From Pseudomonas sp. R37(2017) (GTDB lineage Bacteria; Pseudomonadota; Gammaproteobacteria; Pseudomonadales; Pseudomonadaceae), in the NCBI RefSeq assembly GCF_002113375.1, contig NZ_NEHO01000001.1, positions 404,950 to 468,949 on the forward strand: a stretch of DNA of 64,000 nucleotides, read 5' to 3'. Under the pieces are notes generated by a model. The model was not told where the DNA came from, searched no databases, and saw only the letters and a program-made list of their open reading frames with translations. A program made the position numbers and the translations under genes. Positions 8,795 through 16,504 of this stretch are shown here, in pieces (positions within the stretch are counted from its first letter, which is position 1; every line of letters begins with the position of its first letter).

Positions 8795-9508
8795 CTAAAC
8801 CACCTCCACCCCGACATGAATTGCATCATGCCGCCAGAACTCCAGGTCGCAGTCGATCAACCGTTCATGCTGGTCATAGTTGACCCGGGCAATCCGCAGG
8901 CCCGGGCTGCCCACCGACACCTTCAAGGCCGCCGCCGCATCCACCGACAACGCCGTGGGCACAATCTCGAAACGCACCCGCCCGTAGTGCAAGTCGTAAT
9001 GCCGCGCATACAGCTCGGTGATCGACTGATTCAAGTCGAAATCGAGTATCCCGGGAAAGTATTGCGGGTTCAGATAGTGCTCCACATACAGCACCAATCG
9101 CCCGTCGATGCGTCGTGAGCGGCAGATCTGGATCACACTCGACAGCGCCGGCAATTGCAGCCAGGCACAGACCGCCGCCGATGCCGGCTGCAATCGCGCC
9201 GAAATCACCTCGGTGGACGGCACCCGCCCCTGGGCGCTGACCATCGCGTGAAAATGGCTGCGCTGCATCAGGTTGTAGGCCAGGCGTGGCGGCGAGACGA
9301 ACCAGCCGCGACGTTCCTCGCGGTAGATCTGCCCCTGGGACTCCAATTGCAACAACGCTTCACGCAACGTGATTCGCGTGGTGCCGAACAACTCACTGAG
9401 CTTGCGCTCGGCCGGCAGTTTGCTGCCAGGCGTCAACAGTCCGTGGTCGATCTGCTCCTGAAGGACCAGGCCAATGGCTGTTACCGCTTTTGTTGCCTCT
9501 TCACGCAT
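8795..9508 (-). CDS. GntR-family regulator with UTRA domain (HutC subfamily)
   Basis: A 237-aa transcription regulator. The N-terminal winged helix (about residues 8-75) contains PGSKLPAERKLSELFGTTRITLREAL, and the rest is a UTRA ligand-binding domain (about 90-235). The ATG at 9508 is preferred to a TTG one codon earlier. It is divergent from the binding-protein gene at 9872. The 363-bp gap carries two TGGnCTAGACCA-like sites, which resemble operators known for HutC-subfamily regulators such as DasR. The context suggests that it senses a phosphorylated ligand and controls the transport locus downstream. Ligand and sign of regulation are unknown. Confidence 0.88.
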   Translation of the reverse strand: MREEATKAVTAIGLVLQEQIDHGLLTPGSKLPAERKLSELFGTTRITLREALLQLESQGQIYREERRGWFVSPPRLAYNLMQRSHFHAMVSAQGRVPSTEVISARLQPASAAVCAWLQLPALSSVIQICRSRRIDGRLVLYVEHYLNPQYFPGILDFDLNQSITELYARHYDLHYGRVRFEIVPTALSVDAAAALKVSVGSPGLRIARVNYDQHERLIDCDLEFWRHDAIHVGVEVV

Positions 9509-9522
9509 CAACGTTTCCTATC

Positions 9523-9534
9523 TGGACTAGACCA
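9523..9534. promoter_or_regulatory. HutC-type operator candidate 1
   Basis: TGGACTAGACCA lies 15 bp upstream of the gntR start codon. It matches the TGGTCTAGACCA operator type of HutC-subfamily GntR proteins at all but one position. The position suggests autoregulation. Confidence 0.55.
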
Positions 9535-9812
9535 GCACCAATTCAGGGCAGATCCGTAGCGCAAACCGGCCCATTCAATAGTCTGCAAGCGTAGGCAGCG
9601 CAGATGACCAAGGTGTGACAAAGCTGCCCAACGGTCACCACTCGCGGCGCCCAACAACCTGCAATTCATCGGCCAAGTCCCTTTCCTGCCGGGGCTTTGA
9701 CCATGGTCTACGCTTATCAGGCCACTGGCGATACCGCCGAACAAATAGTCATTCCGGGCGACGAACGACATCAAAGTGTCATCCAGGCCCCTTAAATTGG
9801 CTCAGGTATTGC

Positions 9813-9824
9813 TGACCTAGACCA
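9813..9824. promoter_or_regulatory. HutC-type operator candidate 2
   Basis: TGACCTAGACCA lies 48 bp upstream of the binding-protein start codon. It shares CTAGACCAnCAC with the site at 9523, giving a paired arrangement over both divergent genes. The sequence between the sites (9535-9812) has no supportable gene. Confidence 0.55.
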
Positions 9825-9871
9825 ACACAAACCGCAATCGCAGCGTTGAACACGACCCAAGGAGCTTCGGA

Positions 9872-10939
9872 ATGAAACAGTTTTTCCTGGCATCACTGTT
9901 AGGCTCGACCATTGCAATGTGCACCGCCGCCATGGCGGCCGACACCGATCTGAAAACCCTCGAAGCCGCTGCGAAAGCGGAAGGCGCCGTCAACAGCGTC
10001 GGCATGCCTGATGACTGGGCCAACTGGAAAGGCACCTGGGAAGACCTGGCCAAGACCTATGGCCTCAAACACATTGATACCGACATGAGCTCGGCCCAGG
10101 AGATCGCCAAGTTCGCCGCTGAAAAAGACAACGCCAGCGCCGACATCGGCGACGTCGGTGCCGCTTTCGGCCCGATCGCGGTCAAGCAAGGCGTCGTCCA
10201 GCCTTACAAGCCTTCGACCTGGGATCAGGTTCCAGCCTGGGCCAAGGACAAGGACGGCAACTGGGCGCTGGCCTACACCGGCACCATCGCGTTCATCGTC
10301 AACAAGAAGTTGCTGCACGGTTCCGAAATCCCGACCAAATGGGCAGACCTCAAGGGTGGCAAATACAAGGTCTCCATCGGCGACGTAAGCACCGCGGCCC
10401 AGGCCGCCAACGGCGTATTGGCCGCGGCACTGGCCAACGGCGGCGACGAGAAGAACCTGCAGCCGGCCCTGCTGCTGTTCGCCGACATCGCCAAGCAAGG
10501 TCGCCTGTCGATGGCCAACCCGACGATTGCCACCATGGAAAAGGGCGAAGTCGAAGTCGGCGTGGTCTGGGACTTCAACGGCCTGAGCTACAAAGCCAAG
10601 ATGGCCAACCCGGATGACTACGTGGTGCTGATCCCGTCCGATGGCTCGGTGATTTCCGGCTATACCACCATCATCAACAAGTACGCGAAAAACCCGAACG
10701 CCGCCAAGCTGACCCGCGAATACATCTTCAGCGACGCCGGCCAGATCAACCTGGCCAAGGGCAACGCCCGTCCGATCCGTGCCGAGCACCTGACCCTGCC
10801 AGCCGAGGTGCAGGCCAAGCTGCTGCCTAACGAGCAGTACAAGAAAGTGACGCCGATCAAAGACGCGGATGCTTGGGAAAAGACCTCCAAGGCCCTTCCT
10901 CAGAAGTGGAACGAAGAAGTCATTGTCGAGATGAAGTGA
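9872..10939 (+). CDS. ABC transporter periplasmic substrate-binding protein
   Basis: A 355-aa solute-binding protein with a clear signal peptide (cleavage after TAAMA, residue 22). It has the two-lobe family-1/AfuA-like layout seen for iron(III), polyamine and aminoethylphosphonate binding proteins, including AYTGTIAFIVNKK and GVVWDFNGLSYKAK. AAGGAG precedes the ATG. It heads the operon of phosphoesterase, two permeases and ATPase, from which it is separated by a REP pair at 10977-11068 that may tune expression of the highly needed binding protein relative to the membrane components. The ligand is not readable from sequence; the neighbours point to a phosphorus ester or phosphonate. Confidence 0.92.
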   Translation: MKQFFLASLLGSTIAMCTAAMAADTDLKTLEAAAKAEGAVNSVGMPDDWANWKGTWEDLAKTYGLKHIDTDMSSAQEIAKFAAEKDNASADIGDVGAAFGPIAVKQGVVQPYKPSTWDQVPAWAKDKDGNWALAYTGTIAFIVNKKLLHGSEIPTKWADLKGGKYKVSIGDVSTAAQAANGVLAAALANGGDEKNLQPALLLFADIAKQGRLSMANPTIATMEKGEVEVGVVWDFNGLSYKAKMANPDDYVVLIPSDGSVISGYTTIINKYAKNPNAAKLTREYIFSDAGQINLAKGNARPIRAEHLTLPAEVQAKLLPNEQYKKVTPIKDADAWEKTSKALPQKWNEEVIVEMK

Positions 10940-10976
10940 TGCTGTAAATCCCCCACTTCCGGGTCCCATAGGGATC

Positions 10977-11068
10977 CCTGTGGGAGCGGGCTTGCCCGCG
11001 ATGAGGGACTGTCAGTCAACATCTGCGTTGAAAACAGATCGCCATCGCGGGCAAGCCCGCTCCCACAA
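10977..11068. repeat. REP pair, GGGCTTGCCCGC subtype
   Basis: Inverted copies of GTGGGAGCGGGCTTGCCCGC and its complement. This core (GCGGGC/GCCCGC) differs from the GCGAGC/GCTCGC core of most other REPs in the window. It lies between the binding-protein gene and the phosphoesterase gene. Confidence 0.85.
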
Positions 11069-11104
11069 GTGGATCGAGTGAATTTCAACTGGAGTTTTGC
11101 CCCT

Positions 11105-11911
11105 ATGAAGCACAACGTCATCCTTGTCGTGCTCGACGGCCTCAACCATGAGGTTGCCCGCCACGCCATGGGGCACCTTCAGGCTTACGTCGGTGCAGGA
11201 CGCGCCGCACTCTACAAACTGGAGTGCGAGTTGCCAGCCCTGTCCCGCCCACTGTACGAATGCATCCTGACCGGCGTTGCGCCCATCGACAGCGGCATCG
11301 TCCACAACAACGTCTCGCGCCTGTCCAACCAGCGCAGCATCTATCACTACGCCACCGACGCCGGCCTCGTGACCGCGGCGGCGGCCTATCACTGGGTCAG
11401 CGAGCTGTACAACCGTTCGCCCTTCGTGGCAGCCCGGGACCGTCACACCGATGACCCGCAATTGCCGATCCAGCACGGGCATTTCTACTGGAACGATCAC
11501 TACCCGGACTCGCACCTGTTCGCCGACGCCGAAAGCCTGCGCCTGCGCCACGGGCCGAACTTCCTGTTGATCCATCCGATGAACATTGACGATGCCGGGC
11601 ACAAGCACGGCCTCGACACGCCGCAGTACCGCAACAGCGCCCGCTCGGCCGACATCATCCTGGCCGACTACCTGCAAGGCTGGCTGGATGCCGGTTATCA
11701 GGTGCTGGTCACCGCCGACCACGGCATGAACAACGACCGCTCCCACAACGGCCTGCTGCCGGAAGAACGCGAAGTGCCTTTGTTCGTGCTCGGTGACGCA
11801 TTCAGCTTCGACGCCAACGCCACGCCGAAACAGACCGACATCTGCGGCACTGTCTGCGAGTTGCTGGGCGCGCCCCACGACAAACCGGTCTGCCGGGAGT
11901 TGCTCAAGTGA
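11105..11911 (+). CDS. Alkaline-phosphatase-superfamily phosphoesterase (NPP type)
   Basis: A 268-aa enzyme of the nucleotide pyrophosphatase/phosphonoacetate hydrolase branch. A complete two-metal site can be read: Asp11 (VLDG), nucleophile Ser47 (PALSRPLY, where many relatives have Thr), Asp162 and His166 (DDAGHKHG), Asp205-His206 (TADHGMN) and His214. There is no signal peptide, so the substrate must be imported first, consistent with its place inside an ABC-transporter operon. The ATG at 11105 has GGAG 10 bp upstream; an upstream in-frame GTG at 11069 lies in REP sequence. It overlaps the next permease by 4 bp. Likely activity: hydrolysis of a phosphodiester or phosphonate; the exact substrate is unknown. 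Confidence 0.85.
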   Translation: MKHNVILVVLDGLNHEVARHAMGHLQAYVGAGRAALYKLECELPALSRPLYECILTGVAPIDSGIVHNNVSRLSNQRSIYHYATDAGLVTAAAAYHWVSELYNRSPFVAARDRHTDDPQLPIQHGHFYWNDHYPDSHLFADAESLRLRHGPNFLLIHPMNIDDAGHKHGLDTPQYRNSARSADIILADYLQGWLDAGYQVLVTADHGMNNDRSHNGLLPEEREVPLFVLGDAFSFDANATPKQTDICGTVCELLGAPHDKPVCRELLK

Positions 11912-12753
11912 ATGCCATGACTCGCAGTAAATGGCTCGCAGCGCTTTGCCTGGTGCCCTTCGCAGTGTTTTTCATCGTGTTCGAAATTGCCCCGCTGACG
12001 TGGGTGATGATCAACAGCCTGGAATCGGAAGAGTTCGGCTGGGGCCTGGCCAACTTCAACAAGATCTTCAGCTCGAAGTTTTACCTGCAGGCCATCCAGT
12101 ACAGCCTCGAGATCAGTTTCTGGTCCAGCGTGTTCGGGATCATCATCGCCATACTGGGTGCCTACTCCCTGCGCCAGGTCGATTCGAAACTGCGCAACTT
12201 CGTCAACGCCTTCGCCAACATGACCAGCAACTTCGCCGGCGTACCCCTGGCCTTCGCGTTCATCATTCTGCTTGGCTTCAACGGCAGCTTCACCATCATG
12301 CTCAAGCAGGCCGGCATCATTCAGGATTTCAACCTGTACTCGAAAACCGGGTTGATCATTCTCTATACCTACTTCCAGATTCCCCTCGGCGTGTTGCTGC
12401 TGTACCCGGCCTTCGACGCCTTGCGCGAAGACTGGCGCGAGTCTGCCGCGCTACTCGGCGCCGGCGGCTGGCAGTTCTGGCGGCACATCGGTTTGCCCGT
12501 GCTGACGCCGGCATTGCTGGGCACCTTCGTGATCCTGCTGGCCAACGCCCTCGGTGCCTACGCCACGGTGTACGCCCTGACCACCGGCAACTTCAACGTG
12601 CTGCCGATCCGCATCGCGGCGATGGTGTCCGGTGACATTTCCCTGGACCCGAACCTGGCCAGCGCCCTGGCCGTGGTGCTCGTGGCCTTGATGACCCTGG
12701 TGACCATCGTGCATCAGTTGCTGTTGAAGAGGAGCTACCATGTCTCGCGCTGA
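11908..12753 (+). CDS. ABC transporter permease 1
   Basis: A 281-aa inner-membrane permease of the binding-protein-dependent type with about six hydrophobic segments. The cytoplasmic EAA loop is visible as LREDWRESAALLGAGGWQFWRHIGLPVLTP. The GTG at 11908 overlaps the phosphoesterase stop (GTGA) and has GGGAG 10 bp upstream; an ATG at 11917 is the alternative. It overlaps the second permease by 14 bp, implying tight translational coupling. Confidence 0.9.
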   Translation: MNAMTRSKWLAALCLVPFAVFFIVFEIAPLTWVMINSLESEEFGWGLANFNKIFSSKFYLQAIQYSLEISFWSSVFGIIIAILGAYSLRQVDSKLRNFVNAFANMTSNFAGVPLAFAFIILLGFNGSFTIMLKQAGIIQDFNLYSKTGLIILYTYFQIPLGVLLLYPAFDALREDWRESAALLGAGGWQFWRHIGLPVLTPALLGTFVILLANALGAYATVYALTTGNFNVLPIRIAAMVSGDISLDPNLASALAVVLVALMTLVTIVHQLLLKRSYHVSR

Positions 12754-13540
12754 ACTGGGACCCGCCGGTGTCTACCATCGCGCCGTGGTGTACCTGCTGT
12801 TTGCCATCCTGCTGCTGCCGCTGGCCGGCACGCTGGTCTATTCGATCGCCAGCAGTTGGTCGGCGACCATCCTGCCCAGCGGCTTCACCCTCAAGTGGTA
12901 CATCCAGCTGTGGAGCGATCCGCGCTTCCTGAATGCGTTCGGGCAATCGCTGCTGGTCTGCGTCGGTTCGTTGATTCTTTCCGTGGTACTGATTCTGCCG
13001 CTGCTGTTCGTGGTGCATTACCACTTCCCGAAACTCGACGCGCTGATGAACATCCTGATCCTGCTGCCCTTCGCCGTGCCGCCGGTGGTGTCTTCGGTGG
13101 GGCTGTTGCAGCTCTACGGTTCCGGACCGTTCGCCATGGTCGGGACGCCGTGGATCCTGATCGGTTGCTACTTCACCGTGGCGCTGCCGTTCATGTACCG
13201 GGCGATCACCAACAACCTGCAAGCGATCAACCTGCGCGACCTGATGGACGCCGCCCAGTTGCTCGGCGCCAGCACCTGGCAAGCCGCCTTCCTGGTGGTA
13301 CTGCCGAACCTGCGCAAGGGCCTGATGGTGGCACTGCTGCTGTCGTTTTCGTTCCTGTTCGGTGAGTTCGTGTTCGCCAATATCCTCGTCGGTACGCGCT
13401 ACGAAACCCTGCAGGTCTACCTCAACAACATGCGCAACAGCAGCGGTCATTTCACCAGCGCACTGGTGATTTCCTACTTCTTCTTTGTGCTGGTCCTGAC
13501 CTGGGCTGCCAACATCTTGAACAAGGACAAAAGCCAATGA
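12740..13540 (+). CDS. ABC transporter permease 2
   Basis: A 266-aa permease with six predicted membrane segments and an EAA loop (LRDLMDAAQLLGASTWQAAFLVVLPNLRKG). The ATG at 12740 follows AGAGGAG by 6 bp and lies inside the end of permease 1. It overlaps the ATPase gene by 4 bp (ATGA). With permease 1 it should form the heterodimeric membrane channel. Confidence 0.92.
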   Translation: MSRAELGPAGVYHRAVVYLLFAILLLPLAGTLVYSIASSWSATILPSGFTLKWYIQLWSDPRFLNAFGQSLLVCVGSLILSVVLILPLLFVVHYHFPKLDALMNILILLPFAVPPVVSSVGLLQLYGSGPFAMVGTPWILIGCYFTVALPFMYRAITNNLQAINLRDLMDAAQLLGASTWQAAFLVVLPNLRKGLMVALLLSFSFLFGEFVFANILVGTRYETLQVYLNNMRNSSGHFTSALVISYFFFVLVLTWAANILNKDKSQ

Positions 13541-14526
13541 GCTTCGTCAGCGTCCAACACCTTAAAAAAGACTATGCGGGCACCACGGTGTTCAGCGACA
13601 TCAATTGCGAAATCCAGAAAGGCGAGTTCGTCACCCTGCTCGGGCCGTCCGGTTGCGGCAAATCCACCCTGCTGCGCTGCATCGCCGGCCTGACCTCGGT
13701 GGATGGCGGCAAGATCCTGCTCGACGGCCAGGACATCGTGCCCCTGAGCCCGCAGAAACGTGGCATCGGCATGGTGTTCCAAAGCTATGCCCTGTTCCCC
13801 AACATGAGCGTGGAACAGAACGTCGCCTTCGGTTTGCGCATGCAGAAGGTCAACGTCGACGACAGCCGCAAGCGTGTCGCCGAAGTGCTGAAACTGGTGG
13901 AGCTGCAAGATTTCGCCGCCCGTTACCCACATCAGTTGTCCGGCGGCCAATGCCAACGCGTCGCTCTCGCCCGCTCCCTGGTAACGCGACCACGGCTGTT
14001 GCTGCTGGATGAACCGCTGTCTGCGCTGGACGCGCGCATTCGCAAGCATCTGCGCGAACAGATTCGTCAGATCCAGCGCGAACTGGGCCTGACCACGATT
14101 TTCGTCACACACGACCAGGAAGAAGCCCTGACCATGTCTGACCGGATTTTCCTGATGAACCAGGGAAAAATCGTACAAAGCGGCGACGCCGAAACCCTCT
14201 ATACCGCACCGGTGGATGTGTTCGCCGCCGGTTTTATCGGCAACTACAACCTGCTGGACGCCGACAGTGCCTCGAAGCTGCTGCAGCGGCCAATCAGCAA
14301 GCGCATCGCCATTCGCCCGGAAGCCATCGAGCTGAGCCTCAACGGCGAACTGGACGCGCAGGTACGCAGCCACAGCCTGCTGGGCAACGTCATTCGCTAC
14401 CGGATCGAAGCCCGGGGCGTGGAGCTGGTCGTTGATGTGCTCAACCGTTCGGCCTCCGATCTGCACCCCGATGGTCAGCGCCTGGCGCTTTCCATCGATC
14501 CGACGGCCTTGTGTGAGGTAGCTTGA
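13537..14526 (+). CDS. ABC transporter ATP-binding protein
   Basis: A 329-aa ATPase of the PotA/FbpC type. Walker A GPSGCGKST (36-44), Q-loop FQSYALFPN (81-89), signature LSGGQ (134-138), Walker B LLLLDEP (154-160) and the switch His in FVTHDQEE are all intact. The C-terminus (about 240-329) is a TOBE-like regulatory extension (RIAIRPEAIEL). It drives the two permeases immediately upstream. Repeat sequence follows the stop codon. Confidence 0.95.
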   Translation: MSFVSVQHLKKDYAGTTVFSDINCEIQKGEFVTLLGPSGCGKSTLLRCIAGLTSVDGGKILLDGQDIVPLSPQKRGIGMVFQSYALFPNMSVEQNVAFGLRMQKVNVDDSRKRVAEVLKLVELQDFAARYPHQLSGGQCQRVALARSLVTRPRLLLLDEPLSALDARIRKHLREQIRQIQRELGLTTIFVTHDQEEALTMSDRIFLMNQGKIVQSGDAETLYTAPVDVFAAGFIGNYNLLDADSASKLLQRPISKRIAIRPEAIELSLNGELDAQVRSHSLLGNVIRYRIEARGVELVVDVLNRSASDLHPDGQRLALSIDPTALCEVA

Positions 14527-14530
14527 CAGC

Positions 14531-14616
14531 AGCGGCAAGCTTCAAGCTGTAAGCTGCAAGTAAACTGCTGACTACCTCTATCCACCTTGCAGCTTGAAGC
14601 CTGCCGCTTGAAGCTG
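14531..14616. repeat. Inverted AAGCTTCAAGCTG-type repeat
   Basis: The left arm (GGCAAGCTTCAAGCTG, then TAAGCTGCAAG) and the right arm (CTTGCAGCTTGAAGC, then CTGCCGCTTGAAGCTG) can pair over about 85 nt between the ATPase and HAD genes. The unit is related to the tandem repeat at 8768-8791, so the transporter locus is bracketed by this repeat type. Confidence 0.65.
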
Positions 14617-14638
14617 TTCTCAAGAGAGAACCCCACTA

Positions 14639-15292
14639 ATGGCCCTGGCAATTTTTGATCTGGACGAAACCCTGATCCACGGCGACTGCGCCTCACTGTG
14701 GAGCGAGCAAATGGTCCGCCTCGGCTGGGTCGACAGCGAATCCTTCCTGCGCCGTGACAAGGAGTTGATGGATGCCTACGGTCGCGGCCACCTGGCGATG
14801 GAGGACTATATGACCTTCAGCCTCGAACCGTTGATCGGGCGTACACCGGAGGAGGTGGATCACTTGGTCGGACCCTGGGTGGAAGAGGTCATCGAACCGA
14901 TCATCTTCAGCGACGCCACCAAAACCATCGCCGCCCATCGCAAGGCCGGCGACCGCATTCTGGTGATCTCCGCTTCAGGTACGCACCTGGTCGGACCGAT
15001 TGCCGAGCGTCTGGGCATCGACGAGATTCTGGGCATCGAGCTGGAAGTTGCCCATGGTGCTTACACCGGCAATACCGTCGGCACCCTGACCTACCGCGAA
15101 GGCAAGATCACCCGCTTGCTGGAATGGCTGGATGCAGAGGAGGAAAACCTCGAAGGCGCGAGTTTCTATTCCGACTCACGCAATGACCTGCCGCTGTTGC
15201 TCAAAGTGGATCATCCCCACGTGGTGAACCCGGATCCGGTGCTGCGCGAGCAGGCTGAAAAGGCTGGGTGGCCGATCCACGACTGGGCATAA
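14639..15292 (+). CDS. HAD-superfamily IB phosphatase
   Basis: A 217-aa phosphatase-like HAD protein of the SerB-related IB type. Motif I DLDETL has nucleophile Asp7 and Asp9, motif II is ISASGTH, a Lys lies in REGKITR, and motif IV is YSDSRNDLPLL. The N-terminal cap region is helical. AGAGAG lies upstream of the ATG. It follows the ABC transporter on the same strand after a 112-bp gap containing repeats, so co-transcription is likely but not certain. In that context it could remove phosphate from the monoester released by the phosphodiesterase-like enzyme. Serine phosphatase activity is an alternative. Confidence 0.85.
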   Translation: MALAIFDLDETLIHGDCASLWSEQMVRLGWVDSESFLRRDKELMDAYGRGHLAMEDYMTFSLEPLIGRTPEEVDHLVGPWVEEVIEPIIFSDATKTIAAHRKAGDRILVISASGTHLVGPIAERLGIDEILGIELEVAHGAYTGNTVGTLTYREGKITRLLEWLDAEEENLEGASFYSDSRNDLPLLLKVDHPHVVNPDPVLREQAEKAGWPIHDWA

Positions 15293-15300
15293 CCAAGCCC

Positions 15301-15392
15301 CCTGTAGGAGCGAGCATGCTCGCGATAGCGGTGTGTCATTCAATAATGTATTGACTGACCCGACGCCATCGCGAGCATGCTCGCTCCTACAG
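15301..15392. repeat. REP pair (inverted)
   Basis: Two near-perfect inverted copies of TAGGAGCGAGCATGCTCGCG lie between the convergent HAD and oxidoreductase genes. Confidence 0.85.
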
Positions 15393-15403
15393 GTTCCGTA
15401 TTG

Positions 15404-16366
15404 TCAGTTCAGGCTTTCGTCAATCACCAACACCACCTTCCCCGCCACGGTATTGCTCGCCAATTCGGCAAACGCCGCCTCGGCCTCCTTGATCGGGAAT
15501 GCCCTGGCAAGCTGCGGACTCAAGCGCCCCTCGGCAAACAACGGCCACACATGCTGGCTCAGGTCACTGAACAGATCGGCCTTGAACTGATCATCCCGGC
15601 TGCGCAACGTCGACCCCAGCAACTGCACACGCTTGGCCAGCACCTGGGCCAGGTCCAGTCTGGCCTCTCGCCCGCCCATCAGGCCGATCAACACCCAACG
15701 GCCATCCTGGGCCAGCAGCTTGAGGTTCAACGCCGCGTAATTGCCGCCCACCGGGTCGAGAATCACGTCGAAAGGCCCCAGATCCCTCAGGCTCTCCAGA
15801 TCGCCATCACGCACCACGCCACCCTGGGCGCCGAGCGATTCGCAGTACGCCAGTCGTTCGGCGGAACCGACACTGACCCAGCACGGGTTGCCGAAAGCCT
15901 TGCACAACTGAATGGCCGCTGAACCGATTCCACTCGCTCCGGCATGCAGCAGAACTTTCTGACCCGGCTTGAGCGCAGCCAGTTGAAACAAATTCAGCCA
16001 GACTGTTGCATAGACTTCGGGCAATGCCGCCGCTTCGACCAATGACACTCCGTCGGGAACCGGCAGCACATGCCGCCCGTCGACAACCACCTCTTCAGCC
16101 ATCCCGCCCCCGGCCAGCAAGGCACAAACCCGATCGCCAACCTGCCAGGAGGACCCGGCGCCGACCTCGCTGACCACCCCCGAGCACTCTAGACCGAGCA
16201 CTTGGCTGGCCCCTGGCGGTGGCGGATAAAGACCTGCTTTCTGCAACAAATCGGCGCGATTGAGGCCCGATGCCGCCACTCGTATACGAACTTGTCCTAC
16301 ATCGCATGCAGGACTTGGTTCATCAACCCACACCACTTGACCGTCAACGCCTTGCAATGCTTTCAC
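15404..16366 (-). CDS. NAD(P)H-dependent quinone oxidoreductase (MDR family)
   Basis: A zinc-free medium-chain dehydrogenase/reductase of 320 aa, similar to PIG3/TP53I3-like quinone oxidoreductases. The N-terminal GroES-like domain includes VAASGLNRADLLQKAGLYPPP and the nucleotide-binding domain has HAGASGIGSAAIQLCKAFG. No structural-zinc Cys cluster is seen. The start is GTG at 16366, with GGAGG 6 bp upstream. It is divergent from prc, with about 100 bp between the genes. Substrate specificity is unknown. Confidence 0.88.
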   Translation of the reverse strand: MKALQGVDGQVVWVDEPSPACDVGQVRIRVAASGLNRADLLQKAGLYPPPPGASQVLGLECSGVVSEVGAGSSWQVGDRVCALLAGGGMAEEVVVDGRHVLPVPDGVSLVEAAALPEVYATVWLNLFQLAALKPGQKVLLHAGASGIGSAAIQLCKAFGNPCWVSVGSAERLAYCESLGAQGGVVRDGDLESLRDLGPFDVILDPVGGNYAALNLKLLAQDGRWVLIGLMGGREARLDLAQVLAKRVQLLGSTLRSRDDQFKADLFSDLSQHVWPLFAEGRLSPQLARAFPIKEAEAAFAELASNTVAGKVVLVIDESLN

Positions 16367-16392
16367 AGTGCCTCCATAGTGAGTCTGGACTG

Positions 16393-16420
16393 AGCCCGAA
16401 GCTATAGCGCCGGGCTTTTT
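16393..16420 (+). terminator. Intrinsic terminator-like hairpin upstream of prc
   Basis: AGCCCG...CGGGCT with a 12-nt loop and a run of T on the plus strand. No plus-strand gene ends nearby, since the oxidoreductase is divergent. It therefore lies in the leader or promoter region of prc. Confidence 0.5.
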
Positions 16421-16504
16421 GCATTATGCGACCGGTTCTCAAAGATCCGGCGACTTCAAAGACGGCCTAATATGCGTTATCAATTGTCCCCGCGTCGAAT
16501 CAGC

